Of a DNA stretch of 64,000 bases, positions 10,560 to 24,008 are shown piece by piece. Below the pieces are notes generated by a model. It worked only from the letters and a program-made list of their open reading frames with translations, was not told where the DNA came from and did no database searches. Numbering within the stretch: position 1 is the first letter of the stretch; each line of letters begins with the position of its first letter. The stretch is from Agrypnia vestita (taxonomy: Eukaryota > Arthropoda > Insecta > Trichoptera > Phryganeidae), in assembly GCA_016648135.1 (NCBI GenBank), contig JADDOH010000284.1, forward strand, positions 1-64,000, written 5' to 3'. Both the position numbers and the translations under genes were made by a program.

Positions 10560-13462
10560 AGCAAGCTTATATGAAAAGACCTATAGTTTGCATCAAAGCA
10601 CCATTTTGATTCTTGTTTATTGATTTCATTACAAAATTAATTTCATCGCTTGATTTTGGAGTATTATGAATACTAAAAATTTTCTTCATAAGGCAGAAAT
10701 GGGATCCTGTTTTAAGTATATAAATATATTTTATATAATATCCACATATAATTCTAAAATTATTTAGTACATAGGAAATAATTTCATTACATGATGGATT
10801 GTGAATATAGTTCATTGCAGATACATGTTAAACAAATTGCAAAACATAGCACAGATAATTTTGTGTCTGTTGGAAGATTGTGTCGCTTAATGGTGTTTTA
10901 AACTGGAAAAATGAGTTTTCAAATTTGTTCTTCTAAGTCAAACTACGCGTGAAAGTCGTCTAACTTTCGGGTTTCTGTATTTTCTTCCAAAAATATTTTC
11001 AGCGGGTTTGTAGGAGCCATTTTTCTCATATTTCACGGCCGTCGGGATCTTTGAGAACTCTTTTTGAGAATAAAAAAATATATAATATACACTATTATTA
11101 AAAAATCGCGTACGCAGTACGTAAAGAAATTCTAGGTTGTTAAATTTCTATTTGGTGTATTAAAATTAATTGTTCATATAATTTAGATTTATTTTTAAAC
11201 GTGATGCTGAAAACTGCGTGTAAAATTTTTCATGCTTAATTTTGAGGAAATAAATGCTTATAAAATGAATTACATAACGAATTTTCTTGGGTTGGCACTA
11301 CCGAAAGTTTGATCGAAGGCGGCTTCGGCAGTAGGCCCATGACCTTAAAATGTTACGCACGTGTGCCGTGTTATCGCCGGAAATATACATTACGTAATTA
11401 AATCATTTCAATAAATGCGATCTGGTATTCAATTTCATGTATTGGTTAATAAGTATTTGGGTGGTTTGGAGATGGTTTGGAGCAGTTGCTTTAAGGTCAC
11501 CACCATCATGCGACGGAAATTTCCAAAAGCATAGAATATTTGATTATATGAATGATAGAATATTATCTCGATATAACAAGTACAAAAAATACATGATTAT
11601 TATGTATGATTACAAAGACAATGATAGATACCCTAAGGACAATAGTCTCCGGCCACCCGGCGGAGATCTACGTAAAACTGACATGCTTGCCTAGGGCGTG
11701 TGCCTCTTTTTATATAATTTACGAACAAAGGAGTCTTGGAGTGCGGCTGTGTGAGTGTGAAGAAATCGTCCGAAATGCTGATGGTGCAATGACCTGCCGG
11801 TCACGCGAGTCTTGCTCGTGCCTCTATTTGCTTATGTGGCATTCCTTGCCACTGTGTGTATATGTGTGGCCTAGATTGGTGGTTTTCTGCATTGTGGTAT
11901 AAATTCTGCAGTATATAGGTACCAATGTGATAAGTATAGAAATATTTTTAGGTATAAATTAACTATGCTGAAATGCTTGTTTTACAGAAATGTAGCGTAG
12001 TATCCTCAACTTTTGATCACTGTCACTTAAGCCATCTGCGGAGCGTAACCATAATCAATCGGCAATAGCCTGTTAGTGATTAAAAATCATCTATAATATT
12101 ACGAGAAAATTAATCGTAAAATAAGTGTTTTTATAATTTGTAAATATATTGTATTATTTTCTGTTTCTGCTTATAAATTGTTTTATTTTCTGTTTCTGCT
12201 TATTCCAGAATTTGATTTTTGAATTGTTACACTGATTTACTTTTCCATATTGAAAAAGGTCTCCCTTTTAAACACGAGTTTTTTGTATAGAAAGATAAAA
12301 AAAAAATATGGTTTAATATATATTTTAAATTTCTACGATATTCTTTAATAAAGTGTTTTTCACCAGATTATTATTTTAAACAGATAAATGTTAATTACGA
12401 TCAGTTAATTACGATTTATCTGAAAATGCCAATTTCAAGGAAGAAAATTAATCAATACAAGACAAAATATTGAAAATTTTTTACCTGGTATTCTAATTAT
12501 TCCAAAAATTGTTTGATAAATTATTAAATCAATTATTATATAAATTGTTTGATAAATTATTCAAACAATTATTACATAAATTGTTTGATAAATTATTCAA
12601 CCAAAAATACTAGCCCGCAAAAATATGAAAAAAAAATATTTTGTCCTGAAAAACTTTAATAATCAGGGTTAAAATTTTCCTTGAAAGAATCCAAATAAAA
12701 TGCAAATATTCACTTAACGTGAATATTTGAACCACTTTTCATAATAAACATTAATCTCGACCCAAGCCGCTGATTTTTGGATTAAGACCTCTTTGTCTCT
12801 AGGCTAGCATATGATTTATCAACTCAAACATTTTTTGTGTTTTTCAAGGTTTGAAAAAGATTCATCAAATGCTAAAAAGAATAATGTCTCTACATTTTCT
12901 AATTAAAATTTCTATTTTGTTTCAGATTCCAGTTTTGTCCGGAGGCTTCGTGAACAATAATAATGTTTTAAAACTTGTGAATCTTTCACAAAAAATACCT
13001 ATATTTTTGTCGTTTTGCACAAATTGATCTTGACGTAAAAATGTATTTTAAAACATTTTTAACATCGGCCATAATGGCAAAAACATGTTTTTTCCTTGGA
13101 AAAAAGTAAAAGTTTGAATTGTTGGCATCGAAATTTCCAGAATATTGGGAGAAATTGATTGGAAAATGCGAAATGACCTTAATTAACAGCGCGTCAATTT
13201 TTTCCCTTTCAAAAAAATTTCATTTATATTTTCCATCCATTGTAGATTGTATTTCAAAATATCATTTTTCATGAAACAATTTATTTGAGGGGGTATTTAA
13301 AAAAAATACTCTTTTTTTAATGATAACTTGATAGTTGAGGATATTTATTGGATGGTGTGCGTTTAAGTTATTTTTTTGTAAAACATAAAAATTAAAAATT
13401 CATGTTCATTACTTAGTGTACGTTTAAAATGTGTTTAAAAACATAAAATATTTTAATGTGAT
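10560..13462. other. No gene recognised upstream of neuroligin exon
   Basis: Mostly AT-rich. A GC-richer stretch at 11290-11400 and 11630-11900 has open frames (11437-11694, 11606-11902) without recognised motifs. If neuroligin has upstream non-coding exons they may lie here, but I cannot place them. Confidence 0.4.
12508..12602 (+). repeat. 36-bp tandem repeat, about 2.6 units
   Basis: Units start with ATTGTTTGATAAATTATT at 12508, 12544 and 12580; the third is partial. Confidence 0.85.
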
Positions 13463-13558
13463 GTGTTTGGTGTTTTTTTTCAAAAGTATGATAATTCATA
13501 TTTTATAATGCTCCACTCGAAAATAAAGCCTGGGGAATATTATAAGGGTAGGTATAAA

Positions 13559-14262
13559 ATGAACATCAGACTAAAAAATGCCGTTAAAACAATATTCATA
13601 GTAACAGTGCTAACGCGTAATATCGGTTGTGATAAAACTCAAGATGATAGCAACGGCGTGACTCCAACCCCGAACGATAATCAACAAACCAAAATCGACA
13701 ACAGTCCCACAACCAATCACACTCACAACGAATCGTTGCCCAACGAACCACACAACAGCGCGCAGACGGGTCACAACGAAGAATACGACCCGAAAAATCA
13801 CTACGACAGTCCCGATACCGCATATGACCTAGGTCACAACAACGGTAACTCCAACACCGATTACGACAGCCAACACTACGGTGGTAATTCGCATCAATAT
13901 TCCGGAAACTCAAATACAGGAAATAGTAACGAATACACCGGTAATGGCAACCAAAATACCGGCACTTCAAACCAAAATACCGGTAATAGCAATCAATATA
14001 CCGGTAATAGTAACCAGTACACGGGCGGTAATCCATTCAACTCCTTCGCTGGAGGGATTAATAATTTGAACAGTGCTTACTTAAACGCGAGACATTTTAG
14101 TGCAAATTCCAATACAAAGTCGAGGTTAAGTAACAGAATTATTCAAACGAGGTACGGTAAGCTGCAGGGAGTGGTAGTGCCGATGGATGAGCACAAGTTT
14201 TTAAAGCCAGTGGAAGTGTTCCTTGGGGTGCCCTACGCAACACCGCCTGTCGGATCTAATCG
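13559..14262 (+). CDS. Nlg: Neuroligin, first coding exon
   Basis: Neuroligins are postsynaptic, single-pass adhesion proteins that bind neurexins through an inactive cholinesterase-like domain. This exon encodes 234 residues plus two bases. The chosen start (MNIRLKN, 13559) puts a hydrophobic leader (TIFIVTVL) at residues 11-18; an upstream in-frame Met at 13463 would bury it. Residues 25-190 are hydrophilic and Asn-rich, with GNSNQYT/GNSNT/GTSNQNT repeats at about 109-157. The domain then begins with RIIQTRYGKLQG and continues LKPVEVFLGVPYATPPVGSN, close to the neuroligin consensus. The donor is CG|GTAAGT at 14262/14263. The split Arg codon is completed by T at 22735. The Asn-rich spacer is unusual; most relatives pass from signal peptide to domain quickly. 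Which insect neuroligin paralogue this is cannot be told. Confidence 0.93.
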
Positions 14263-15959
14263 GTAAGTTTATTTATTTATATTTCTATTTTGGATATTTT
14301 AGTCATATTAATATTTTTGGGAAATCTAAATAATGAAAAAAAAATCTACGATGCAATGCAACTTAATATTTTAATTATTTTATTTTTTAGAACACGGCGG
14401 AAAATATAAACAAATACCCACTTCTTACACCAAATCTTCCCCTGATATTTTATCTATACAAATATTTACCGTCTGTATAGTTTTTTGCATTCTTTAAGAA
14501 ATTCATAGCACCCTGCTTAAAACATAAGCGCAATTTACTCTCTTTCCCTTTACACTACTTCCGTCCCCACATATACATAAATGCAGTGCACTTCTAATTG
14601 AGTTTATAATATTAATTCCAAATTATAAAATCGTACCACTCTCTTTTCCCCACACTTCAGTTATAAATTGATAATTGAAAGGAACGCAATTCAATATTTT
14701 TTACTGCATAGTTATTTATTGTTTATCGAGAAGTCAAATTTTTGTAGCCCGAATGAACATCGTTAGAGAGATATTAATATTTAATGAATTTTTATACTTT
14801 TAAAATGGCCTTAGTGCTGTAAATGTTTCATGTTTTTAATTAACCCTTAATCAAATAATGGTAAAATATTTCCCAGCAATAAATTGTTTTTGTCACCTCC
14901 CAGTACTTTGATACATGCTCAATTTAAAAATTGAAATGCATTTACTAATAACATACAAATAAAACCTCTACAGATAACATTGCTCTTATGTCATCTTCTA
15001 AACGTCAAAATTTCCCTCAAAATTTTTCATCGGTCGTTTTTTGATCTAACTTGCGTACTAATGCGTATTTGCACATATTTTCACAAATTCTTTAGAAAAA
15101 ATTCGGTAAGGACTATTTTTATGCTGTAATACATGAATGTATTTCTTATTTTTTATATTTCATATTATATTTGCTGTGAAAAATAATAAGAGGAAAGGTC
15201 AAACACGTTCTAATACTGTCAAGTTCCCTTATGCGCAAAAAATATTTCAAGGTATTTAACATGTCATGTGGTGTGGAATAAGAATCAATTTTTTGTTGGA
15301 CTTTTTTAGTTTCCATCTTTTTTACTTGATTATTTTTTGTTGTTAGTTATTAATGTTGTAACATTTTAGACCAATAATTTAGGTAGAAATCTAGGACCAG
15401 CAGTTATCATTTGTTTTAAACAATATATTATGGTCTCAAATATAAATTTCACATATTAATATGTTTATATTTTTATTAAGTTCATTAATGTTGCGATAAT
15501 TATTTGGCCTTCTGAGACAATCTTTTTTACCACCAGATACCTTCTTCACTAGTCCAATTTTATATTATGAAGTCATTTCAGCTATTGTTGATTTCACAAG
15601 TGCTACCAATGTTCTCCGAGTATTTTCCTCTAAAATTATCAACTCTTGTACGCACTTTGAACCATGATACTATACACTGCCGAAAAGTTGAACCACAGTT
15701 TTAATATGCCGAGCTAAATCAAACAATATTTTAGAGGAATTTCAAGATTTTGACAAACGACTTCAGGTTACCAAAAGTTTTATTTGTTCTTTGACAGCAG
15801 AACAAAGTCGAGTATTATGTGAGTTAAACCCATACAGAAATCATAATGGGATTTCATGTTCCCGGATACAACTTCACTCAAGTTATTAATGTAAACTTCT
15901 TTGAACTTTATTGGTTCCAAAGGAGTGCCTATTATATTATTTAATTTAATATTTCCAAG

Positions 15960-16310
15960 TAAATTATTTTAATCTAATTTAGTATTATCCGTTATATCGG
16001 TTCACGTACATAATGAATTAGTCCATTTTTTGTATAGTTTTCTCGAAAATTATGCCTCTGGGTGATGTTTTGGAGTCCATCATCAAGGCTGATGTTATGA
16101 GTGTATGTTGATGTGTAGGTAAAGTATTGCCTTGTAATAGCGTACCAAAGTCGGGGTGTGTCCAAGTTTGTGTTAGGTTAAGTGCTGGCTTGCAGTACCG
16201 TGTCGAAAGCAGATGTCTGTAGTGTATGGTGATACCGCGTTGGAGACGGGTGTTGTCAATGATTTTTGGCCGAGTTGAATGCAAAAAAGTTCAATTTTTT
16301 TTTCAATCAA
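15960..16310 (-). mobile_element. Degenerate PLE-like terminus
   Basis: The minus strand reads CTTGATGATGGACTCCAAAAC, the same layout as the terminus at 32150-32400 (CTGATGATGGACC...GGTTCCAAAACG). It resembles a hammerhead box 1, helix II and box 2 arrangement with damaged boxes. No coding remains. Confidence 0.4.
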
Positions 16311-18384
16311 AGAAAAAAAATCACTCACCAGACAATTTTATGTAGATGAAATATGTGAAATTTCAGTTAGATCGTTGCATTAGTTGATGAGAAATCATGT
16401 CTTCAACCGTCTTCAAAAATAAATTTTAGGTAGGAATATATTTTTTTAAATTTACATAGAGTCGTCGATTCCTTCATAAAGCAAAGATCCTAGCTGCAAT
16501 GTGTAGGGTATCATTTTTCTCTTGCCTGAGATGAATTATTGCCTCTTGAGAAAGACAGACAAACAATAGCTAAGCAGCTGCCTCGATATACCTGCGACGC
16601 TCTCGGCCGGCCGAGTCTATTGCGAGGAATTTCCAAAGGCTCTCTCTCCCAGGGTTTGACTTGAAACTTTGGAAAAAAAATCTCGACAAATTGTACTATT
16701 AGATAAAAAATAAAATAAAAACGATTTTATTTGAAATTTCCCAACCCATATAACCCCTTAGTACAAATTTAATGATTACTAGCCGAGTACCTGGTTGGTC
16801 TGTTTCACGCTAGAGCGCGCTATTTTACGTGGGTACACAACGCACTTACAATATTATGAATTAGCATGTACATAGATTGCACCACCTAAGTAATCAATAC
16901 AGCTCTGTTGATATTATTTTCTTCTATTTTATAATTTGCCTATATACATATGTACTGGATCTATTGTTTGATATATTTATCTTATTGAATTTGTTTAATT
17001 TATTAAACATTTCTTCTATGTAGCTACATATTACTTATTGTATTTTCTTTTACATCTTACTTTTATCATTTTTCTTACTATTTTCTACTAATGGTATATT
17101 CTAATGTATCCATCTATTATTGAATGTATTTTTATTGTTTATATAATTTAATTTTTTTGTTATTTTATCCCTATGTACTTATATAGTTATACTATTTTAA
17201 ATATATTTAAAAATTAATGAACTGTAAAATCAATGATTAAAATCTCAAAGTAAGGTTATAAAATACAACGGTACATTGAAAGCAATAACTTTTTCGCTCC
17301 ATTCAAGTGATTGCGTGCTCCCGCGTATGTGAATAATAAAATTTGATTGAAAAATTATCAGTCGGTCGCCAATGTACGTTTTTATGAAACGCGTGCCGAG
17401 AAGGATGTCTTAAAAAATGATACAATGTTCCACAACAAGGTACGTGCAGTGAGTATATTGAAGCATGATTTTTATGTCAACATACATAAATATATTTAAA
17501 TATATAACATCGAAATTAAATATTTAAATGACAGATATTTCTGAGATATATATTTAAACTTCGATTTTTTTTCGAAATATTTGCTTTTAAGTCATTCTTC
17601 ATTGTATAACTGCACGCCTTTGCTTTTTAATCAATTTATTTAGTTACTTGTTTAGAAAATTCATATTTCCCACCCAGAAAGTCTCCCTGGAGAGTAGAGA
17701 TGGCTGAATTTACCTCTCTTTAAACAGAAATACTTAAAATGTATCAGATTTACGCAAATTACTTACTATACAAACGCAGATTTGAATTATCTCATGAATA
17801 TAAATTTGTAATAGATCTGAAATACCTACCTACACGAGTACTAAATAAATTTTACTTTGGTAAATAATATAAGAACATCCTAAAATTAGGGAATGTTTTT
17901 CTCCCACATTTTTCTGAAGAATTCCGATGTTAATTTCGTTAATTATGATTTTAAAGTTTTGTTGTAGGTAATATTAATTTATTGGTTGTTTTTAAAGAAA
18001 ATGGTACAAGAAAATATTTAAGATTAAGAAACAATTTTTCTACTATCTTAATGAGAGTCAGAATTCTTGTAAAGAGAATGAGTATATGATAAAAATTCAT
18101 GATAAAATTAAATAAATTAAAATTTAACAGATATAAAGTAAAAATATGCATTAATTAAGTAAAACAAATAAAATTGTATATAAAACATTGATTCAATATA
18201 AAGAAATATATATTTAGTAAGAAGTAGCTGTTAAATCCTGTTTTTATTCAAAGAATTAATTATGTAAATCTAATGAACCTAAATACGTCGTAATATTTCA
18301 TTATTAAAATGTATTATTAACGTTAAATAAAGAATTTCGGAACAAATTTGCTTTACCACATAAAAATTCTATTTCAAAATAATC

Positions 18385-18715
18385 ATCATCTTCATCTCCT
18401 TGTTATAATACGATCACGGGTCCAAAGACTGTCTTGTCTTGTGCTGCTTTTGAATGTATGAGCCAGTTAAGACCCATCCTGTCTCAATATACTTTTTTCT
18501 GTTGTTTCTTCCAGTTAGGGCGACAGTTTCCTTCCTTCCTGAGTTGCCAAAAGGATACTTCTTGGTAATTTTTCGTCTTGCATTCTTAGATCATATAGAA
18601 TTCTCTATATGTAAGAAAAGAGAATCCATGATGAGTATGCGCTTTATGTTGGAGCCCCTAACTCTGTCCGCCAGTATGACTCCTGCTATTCATCTTACAA
18701 AACTCATCTCAATAG
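18385..18715 (-). pseudogene. Degenerate LINE RT C-terminal tail
   Basis: On the minus strand a damaged frame reads AIEMSFVR, stop, IAGVILADRVRGSNIKRI. This recalls the (V)EMxxLRxIxGxxxxDRVRSxxI block near the C-terminus of RTE-like and related reverse transcriptases. The fragment ends in a GATGAAGATGATGATT tail at about 18385, like the short-period tails of the other LINE fragments here. Confidence 0.45.
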
Positions 18716-20836
18716 CCTAAATTTTCGGTCTTTCTCTCTCTATTAGGAGCCATATATAAGATTAGACCTGTACAAAAATTTAATTTAGGCTTTGACACTT
18801 ACCTCATTTTTTTTTCTATTTATCTATTTCCTTCTGCCTGCCATGGCTAAAAAATTCCACCCTTAGATATGGATTTTTCAATAATAAAATTGTTTGAAAC
18901 ATTTGAAAAAACATGTGTTGTGGCTGCGAATGATAAGTGAAAACACTGAAATTAATTAGTGATTAATTAGTTACTAAACGGACAAAGTTACTTAACACTA
19001 TAACACTTTTTCGCAAAATATCATTCGTATACGAACACATATTTATTATCGCTCGTAGAACATTCAACTCTTGCGATTAGTATTTATTGCATCAGTTTAT
19101 TTCACTACTCAGGTACTCGCCCGATTATTTCGCTCGATATCTGTCGCACCGCTATTCCACGACTGGACACCCGTACTCGTCCCGTGCATACTTCACACTG
19201 ATCGAACTGTCAAAAGAAGACACTCTCTCTGCAGCGTAATCCCGCTCTTCTTACTCAAACGTTGATTTTCGAATCTACTTGATTGTTCTTGTGTTTGGGA
19301 AAGGGTGCATCGCTATTGGACTGCTCCAGGAGTTTCTAGACGCTTTCCGAATGCTGTAGATAACCATACATTATTGAAGACCGCTCTCGATTATTTTATA
19401 ATGTTGTAGCAAGTCAGATATCTCCAGGAATTTGGACAGTATGTTAAATCTTTAAAGAATATCATAACAATATTGTGAACGAGATAATTTCTGCACCCTC
19501 TCTTCCTTCCATTTCTTCTTCACAACGTCCAGTTAGTCGGTGACTTCTGAATGCATGTAACGAGCTATTATACTTGTTGCCTATGCTGTAAGGTATTATG
19601 AAATTGAGTCTCGAAGCCTATCCTGCTATAGAATTTGCACGAAGCTTTATATGAACATCCTACAATGTATTCCACTTACGAAAGCAGCTGAGAACGGGAA
19701 AAGAACAATTTGATTAACAGTGCATCCACATTCTACGTCCCTTCCGCAATTTCTTTGCTTAGTTGTGCATTCCACAATAAAAATATTTTTACTTAACCGT
19801 TACACAAACATTATTTGAAAGAATCCTTAAATTATTTATTTTTGAAACCGTTAAATAAATTGAATACCTTATTATTGCAACCAAAGACAGGTTAAAAGTT
19901 GTTGGTGATTTTCTTTAAAGTAGATATCTTGGGCGCTACCCTAGGCGAAAGCCCCCAAGCGCCGGCGCCGAATGCTCGCTTCTTTAAACGACTGACAGCT
20001 CACGTAAGCAGAAATACCCCAGGGTTTTGCGGTTAGGAACGGGGTTGACTGGTTCCACCCTCGTGAACTGAGGTTACACCACGTTTTTTTAAGGCTCACC
20101 AGGCGTTGCATTGGCCGTAGAAAACAAAGCCTTAAAATAAACTTATTTTATACTGACGCTGTGTTATTATGACAGGTTGTGATTTATTGAAGTGGAATTT
20201 CTTGAGAAACCACATAAAATTCTTATATAGTTTGAAAATGGTAAAAGAGAAGAAATTTCGTAGTGATAGTTTTTATTTTTTATTGAAAACACATTTCATT
20301 GTGTAGTAGCACTTTTAAAACACAGCTAGATAATTTTTTATTTTAGATAAATCAATAAGAAAGATATTAAAACTAAAGATAGAGATATTTGCGCTTCTGG
20401 ACCCACATTTCGGGACAGAAAATTTAAAAAAAGGATAAGTTGGTTCTTAAAAGACAAGACTGAAAGTAATTCTGTTTCCAACAATGAGTTCAAGGTAGGT
20501 AAGAGGATGGTAGGATTTATGTTTCTGCTTTCTGACATAATGTTACAAGAAAAAAGTGTACTACGGCTTTACCGTGTGTTTGAGAGATGCAGAAAATATC
20601 GATACTTATTTATTTATTTATTTTGTTTTTTGGGAAAATTAACAACAAAACAACAATCTTAAAAATATGAAATAATGGTTTTTACAATTATGCCAATTAC
20701 AAATTTTCCACTGAATATAATAACTTACTTTAACTTACTTTAATAGCGAGTGGAGAAGGTGAAGGGGAATGTGGGACGGGAGTAGAAGGGAAGATATAAT
20801 GTACGAATTTAACATTATATATATATATATATATTA

Positions 20837-22117
20837 GGTCCTTACATATGAAATTGGCGTTTAGTATGGGAGGAACATAAAGCCGATTTTTTTTTTATTA
20901 TAATATATTTATTTAATCAAAGTATGTACCATTGCTATCTATGCACTTTTGCCATCTCATAGGTAGTTCATCGATCCCTTTGCTAAAAAAACCATTCGGA
21001 CGGGAATCAATAAAATCTTTGAAGGCGGTTTGGACTGCCCCATCGGAGTTGAATTTTTTCCTTTGCAAGAAGTTATCCAAATTTTGAAAAAAATGGTAAT
21101 CTGTTGGGGCAAGGTCCGGAGAGTACGGTGGATGTCTTAGACATTCCAATTGAAGCTCCTCTAATTTGGTAGCCGTCTGTTGTGCAGTGTGTGGTCTAGC
21201 GTTATCATGAAGCAGCAGTGGCCTAGAGCGATTAACCAGCCTCGGTTGTTTAACAGCTAGCTTTTCCATCATGGTTTGCAGTTGCTGACAATAGACATCT
21301 GCCGTAATCGTCTGGCCAGATTTAAGAAAGCTGTAGTGAACGACACCAGCACTAGTCCACCAAACGATCACAAGTAACTTTTTTGGAGTCAATTTTCGCT
21401 TGGGGCATGGTTTGGCTGGTTCGGCAGGGTTCAGCCATTGCGATGAGCGCTTCCGATTATCGTACAGGATCCACTTTTCATCACAGGTAATGATTCGATT
21501 TAAAATCCCTTCATTATTGTGCCGGTTGAGTAATGCAACGCAGCAGTCAACGCGCGTTTGTTGATTTGCTTCACTCAATTCGTGAGGTACCCACCTTTCA
21601 AGCTTTTTCACCTTACCAATTTGCTTCAAGTGGATTAAAACAGTTTTATCACTAACACCGCAGCCTGCAGCTAACTCGGATGTGGCTTGCGATGGATCCA
21701 CTTCCACAATAGCCTTCAATTCTTCATTATCAACTTTGGTCTCCGGCCGTCCACGGGGCTTGTTCTACAGGTCGAAATTTCCAGAACGAAAACGTTGGAA
21801 CCAAAAACGCACTGTGTTTTCTTTTGCGGCACCGTCGCCATACACATCATTAATCCTTCGAGCCGTTTCTGCAGCACTGGTGCCACGGTGGAACTCGTAC
21901 TCGTACATAACGCGATATTTCAAGTTTTTCATTTTGTAAACTGAGTGACGCAAAGAAAAAAACAATTGAGGAAAAAACAAATGAATTATAATTTTCAAAA
22001 CACAAATACATGAGTAAATAGCTGTATAAATTTGGATTTGGAATTCCTAACCAAAGAGAAGATATTTGAGATCAAATTTGCCAGTACGGCAAAACGCCAA
22101 TTTCATATGTAAGGACC
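20837..22117 (-). mobile_element. Mariner transposon, 1281 bp
   Basis: It has perfect 26-bp terminal inverted repeats beginning GGTCCTTACATATGAAATTG at both ends, flanked by TA at 20835-20836 and 22118-22119, the expected Tc1/mariner target duplication. Its length is typical. It inserted into a TA-rich microsatellite. The single gene it carries has one in-frame stop. Intact inverted repeats mean the element could still be mobilised if a matching transposase is made elsewhere; this is an inference. Confidence 0.95.
20913..21932 (-). pseudogene. Mariner transposase (DD34D) with one nonsense codon
   Basis: The protein would be 339 residues, starting MKNLKYRVMYEYEFHRGTSA at 21932 and ending at 20913, as usual for mariner. 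The N-terminal helix-turn-helix region (RFWFQRFRSGNFDL) is followed by an amber codon at about 21765-21767, then NKPRGRPETKVD in the same frame. CAG to TAG is the simplest explanation. Beyond it come WVPHELSE (the conserved WVPHxL linker), TCDEKW (first Asp), LLHDNARPHT (second Asp) and YSPDLAPTDYHFF (third Asp). There are 34 residues between the second and third Asp, the mariner DD34D signature. No frameshift is seen, so decay is recent. Confidence 0.94.
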
Positions 22118-22119
22118 TA

Positions 22120-22190
22120 TATATATAACATAACATAACAATATAACGAATATAACATAAACAACATAACATAACAACATTTACAACAAA
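22120..22190 (+). repeat. ATAACATAAC low-complexity tract
   Basis: Imperfect repeats of TAACA/ATAAC follow the mariner's right flank and a short TA run. Confidence 0.7.
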
Positions 22191-22734
22191 ATATAATGAA
22201 CGAATTAACTTCAAGTAAATTTAACAAACGTTTTGAGATTATTTGCGTTTTGTATATTTAATAGTTATTTACGAAATATTTTACGGAGCCAACTAAAAGC
22301 ATTAAAAAAAACATTAAAATTTGCCTTAACTGACGTAACTATCATACATATAAAATTGGTTTTACTATCTCTGTTTATCGCAGATATTTTCACAAAAGAT
22401 TTTCAAAATGTTGTACGCTATCCTACAAAGGTAACGTAACGCGCGCAGCTAATGGAGGTAATCATGTAGCCAGGGCTTAAGCGCAGTGAAAAAGTTTATC
22501 ATTTTTTAGCAAATAATGTGTCTCTGATGTAGTATTGAAAAAAAATATTCGTGTGCATAACAGATCAGTTTAAAAATAATTTTCAATTTTTCCTAAAAAT
22601 AATTAAATTAATAATGATCTTGATGATAATTGACGATGAACTTAATTATTATTATTCACTTAATTAACTTCAGAATGCTGACGACATCTTTTGACATAAA
22701 AATATAATCTTGATTTAATATTTTTTCGTCTCAG

Positions 22735-22952
22735 TTTCAGCCCCACGCGCACTCCCTCTCCATGGGACGGCATCAGGATTTCCGACGCCTCCGGCCCGGC
22801 CTGCCCGCAGAAGCTGCCGGACATCAGGAACGAGAGCGCGGCCCTGGAGCGCATGCCCAAGGGCCGGCTGGAGTACCTCAAGCGGCTGCTGCCGTACCTG
22901 AGGAACCAGAGCGAGGACTGCCTGTACATGAACATATACACGCCCGTGCAAG
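22735..22952 (+). CDS. Nlg: Neuroligin, second coding exon
   Basis: The 218-bp exon has acceptor TCTCAG|T and donor CAAG|GTGAGC. Its first T completes the Arg codon from 14261-14262, giving GSN-R-FSPTRTPSPWDGIRIS, the neuroligin consensus across the junction. It encodes 72 complete codons and leaves one base for the next exon. It includes ACPQKLPD (Cys of a conserved disulphide region), a charged stretch ERMPKGRLEYLKRLLPYL, and SEDCLYMNIYTP, the hallmark cholinesterase-family motif. Codons end almost always in G or C (CTG, GAG, GCC), in strong contrast to the AT-rich introns. Confidence 0.94.
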
Positions 22953-24008
22953 GTGAGCAAATTAAACTGTTACTAACGTGCAGCCAATTAAACATTTAAA
23001 AAAATGTTTTTATTATAGTATGAAATTATAAGAATAATTTGAAATTTCATTCATTCAAAAATTCTGCGGTAGATAAATTTTTAAATATTTTATTTTTATT
23101 TTTATGCGTATTTCTCTAAGATATCTTTTTGAAACTGGTTGAAGAAATAACTTAAAAAGTATGAAACCGATTTTTATACCAACGTATAAGGTACAATTAC
23201 ACTCATTAAAGACTCCAAAAAAATGAGGCATGTGGTCATGTGAGTACTAATGATAGAAAACAATAGAAAATATGTATAAATTTAATAAAAATTAAAAATC
23301 AATTATTTTTTTTTATATATCTTACTGCTTGCAGTTTTACAAATAATTTTAATAAACATTTATCTTAATGATTTTAAAAAAGCAAATTTTTGATATTCTT
23401 AAAAATAAAAAATTTGCTGATTTAATACAATCTGAAGCTATCAATGCATTTTCATTAGAATAACATTTTTTTTGCGTTTTTACGAAACTTCCACTTTTCA
23501 GACACCTGGAGATATTTTAAAACATGTATCGATTTTGTTTAAAGTTTGCACACATCTTGCGAATAAGATTAAATTGATCAGATGCGGTTTTTGCTAACAT
23601 TTAATTTTTAACTTTAAGAAGAAAATGAAAAATATTTCCACGCTTCATTATAGAATTAACACCATTTAAAATATATAAGTTTTTCGTTTCATCCAAACCT
23701 TAGCGACCTGATTGTCTTTACCAGCTGCGTGCATCATGGAGAGAAAGCCTTACGAGACAGCATTTGCCATTTTTTAAATTTTTAAATTACTTGTAATTAA
23801 AAAAAAAATGGACTTGAATGTATTTATTGAAGCCTCGAGGCCGTGTAACTACTTAAATTTGAATTTGACTAGCTTTTGATAGCCGTACAACCCTTGTAGA
23901 GGTCTAGCCTTCTTAGCTTCTAACCTAGCTTCTCCAGTACATTGTCTATGAGGCAATTTCTGGGGCTGCCTGGCGGTCTGCACCCAGTTCATTTAGCCCT
24001 CTACTATT

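Larger units (their letters stand above)
14263..22734 (+). other. Nlg: Neuroligin intron 1 (8.5 kb)
   Basis: The donor is GTAAGT at 14263 and the acceptor is TCTCAG at 22729-22734. The intron holds a PLE remnant (about 16.1 kb), a degenerate LINE tail (about 18.5 kb), unclassified GC-richer blocks at 19050-19265 and 19921-20110, and the mariner. The remainder is AT-rich with no other supported feature. Confidence 0.85.

Noticed and set aside
13596..14036. 146-codon minus-strand frame rich in Cys, Tyr and Arg
   Set aside because: It is the antisense of the Asn-rich repeat tract of exon 1 and has no independent support.
22660..22995. Long open frames on the minus strand and other frames across neuroligin exon 2
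   Set aside because: They are shadows of the GC-rich exon; the plus-strand frame matches neuroligin and is flanked by proper splice sites.
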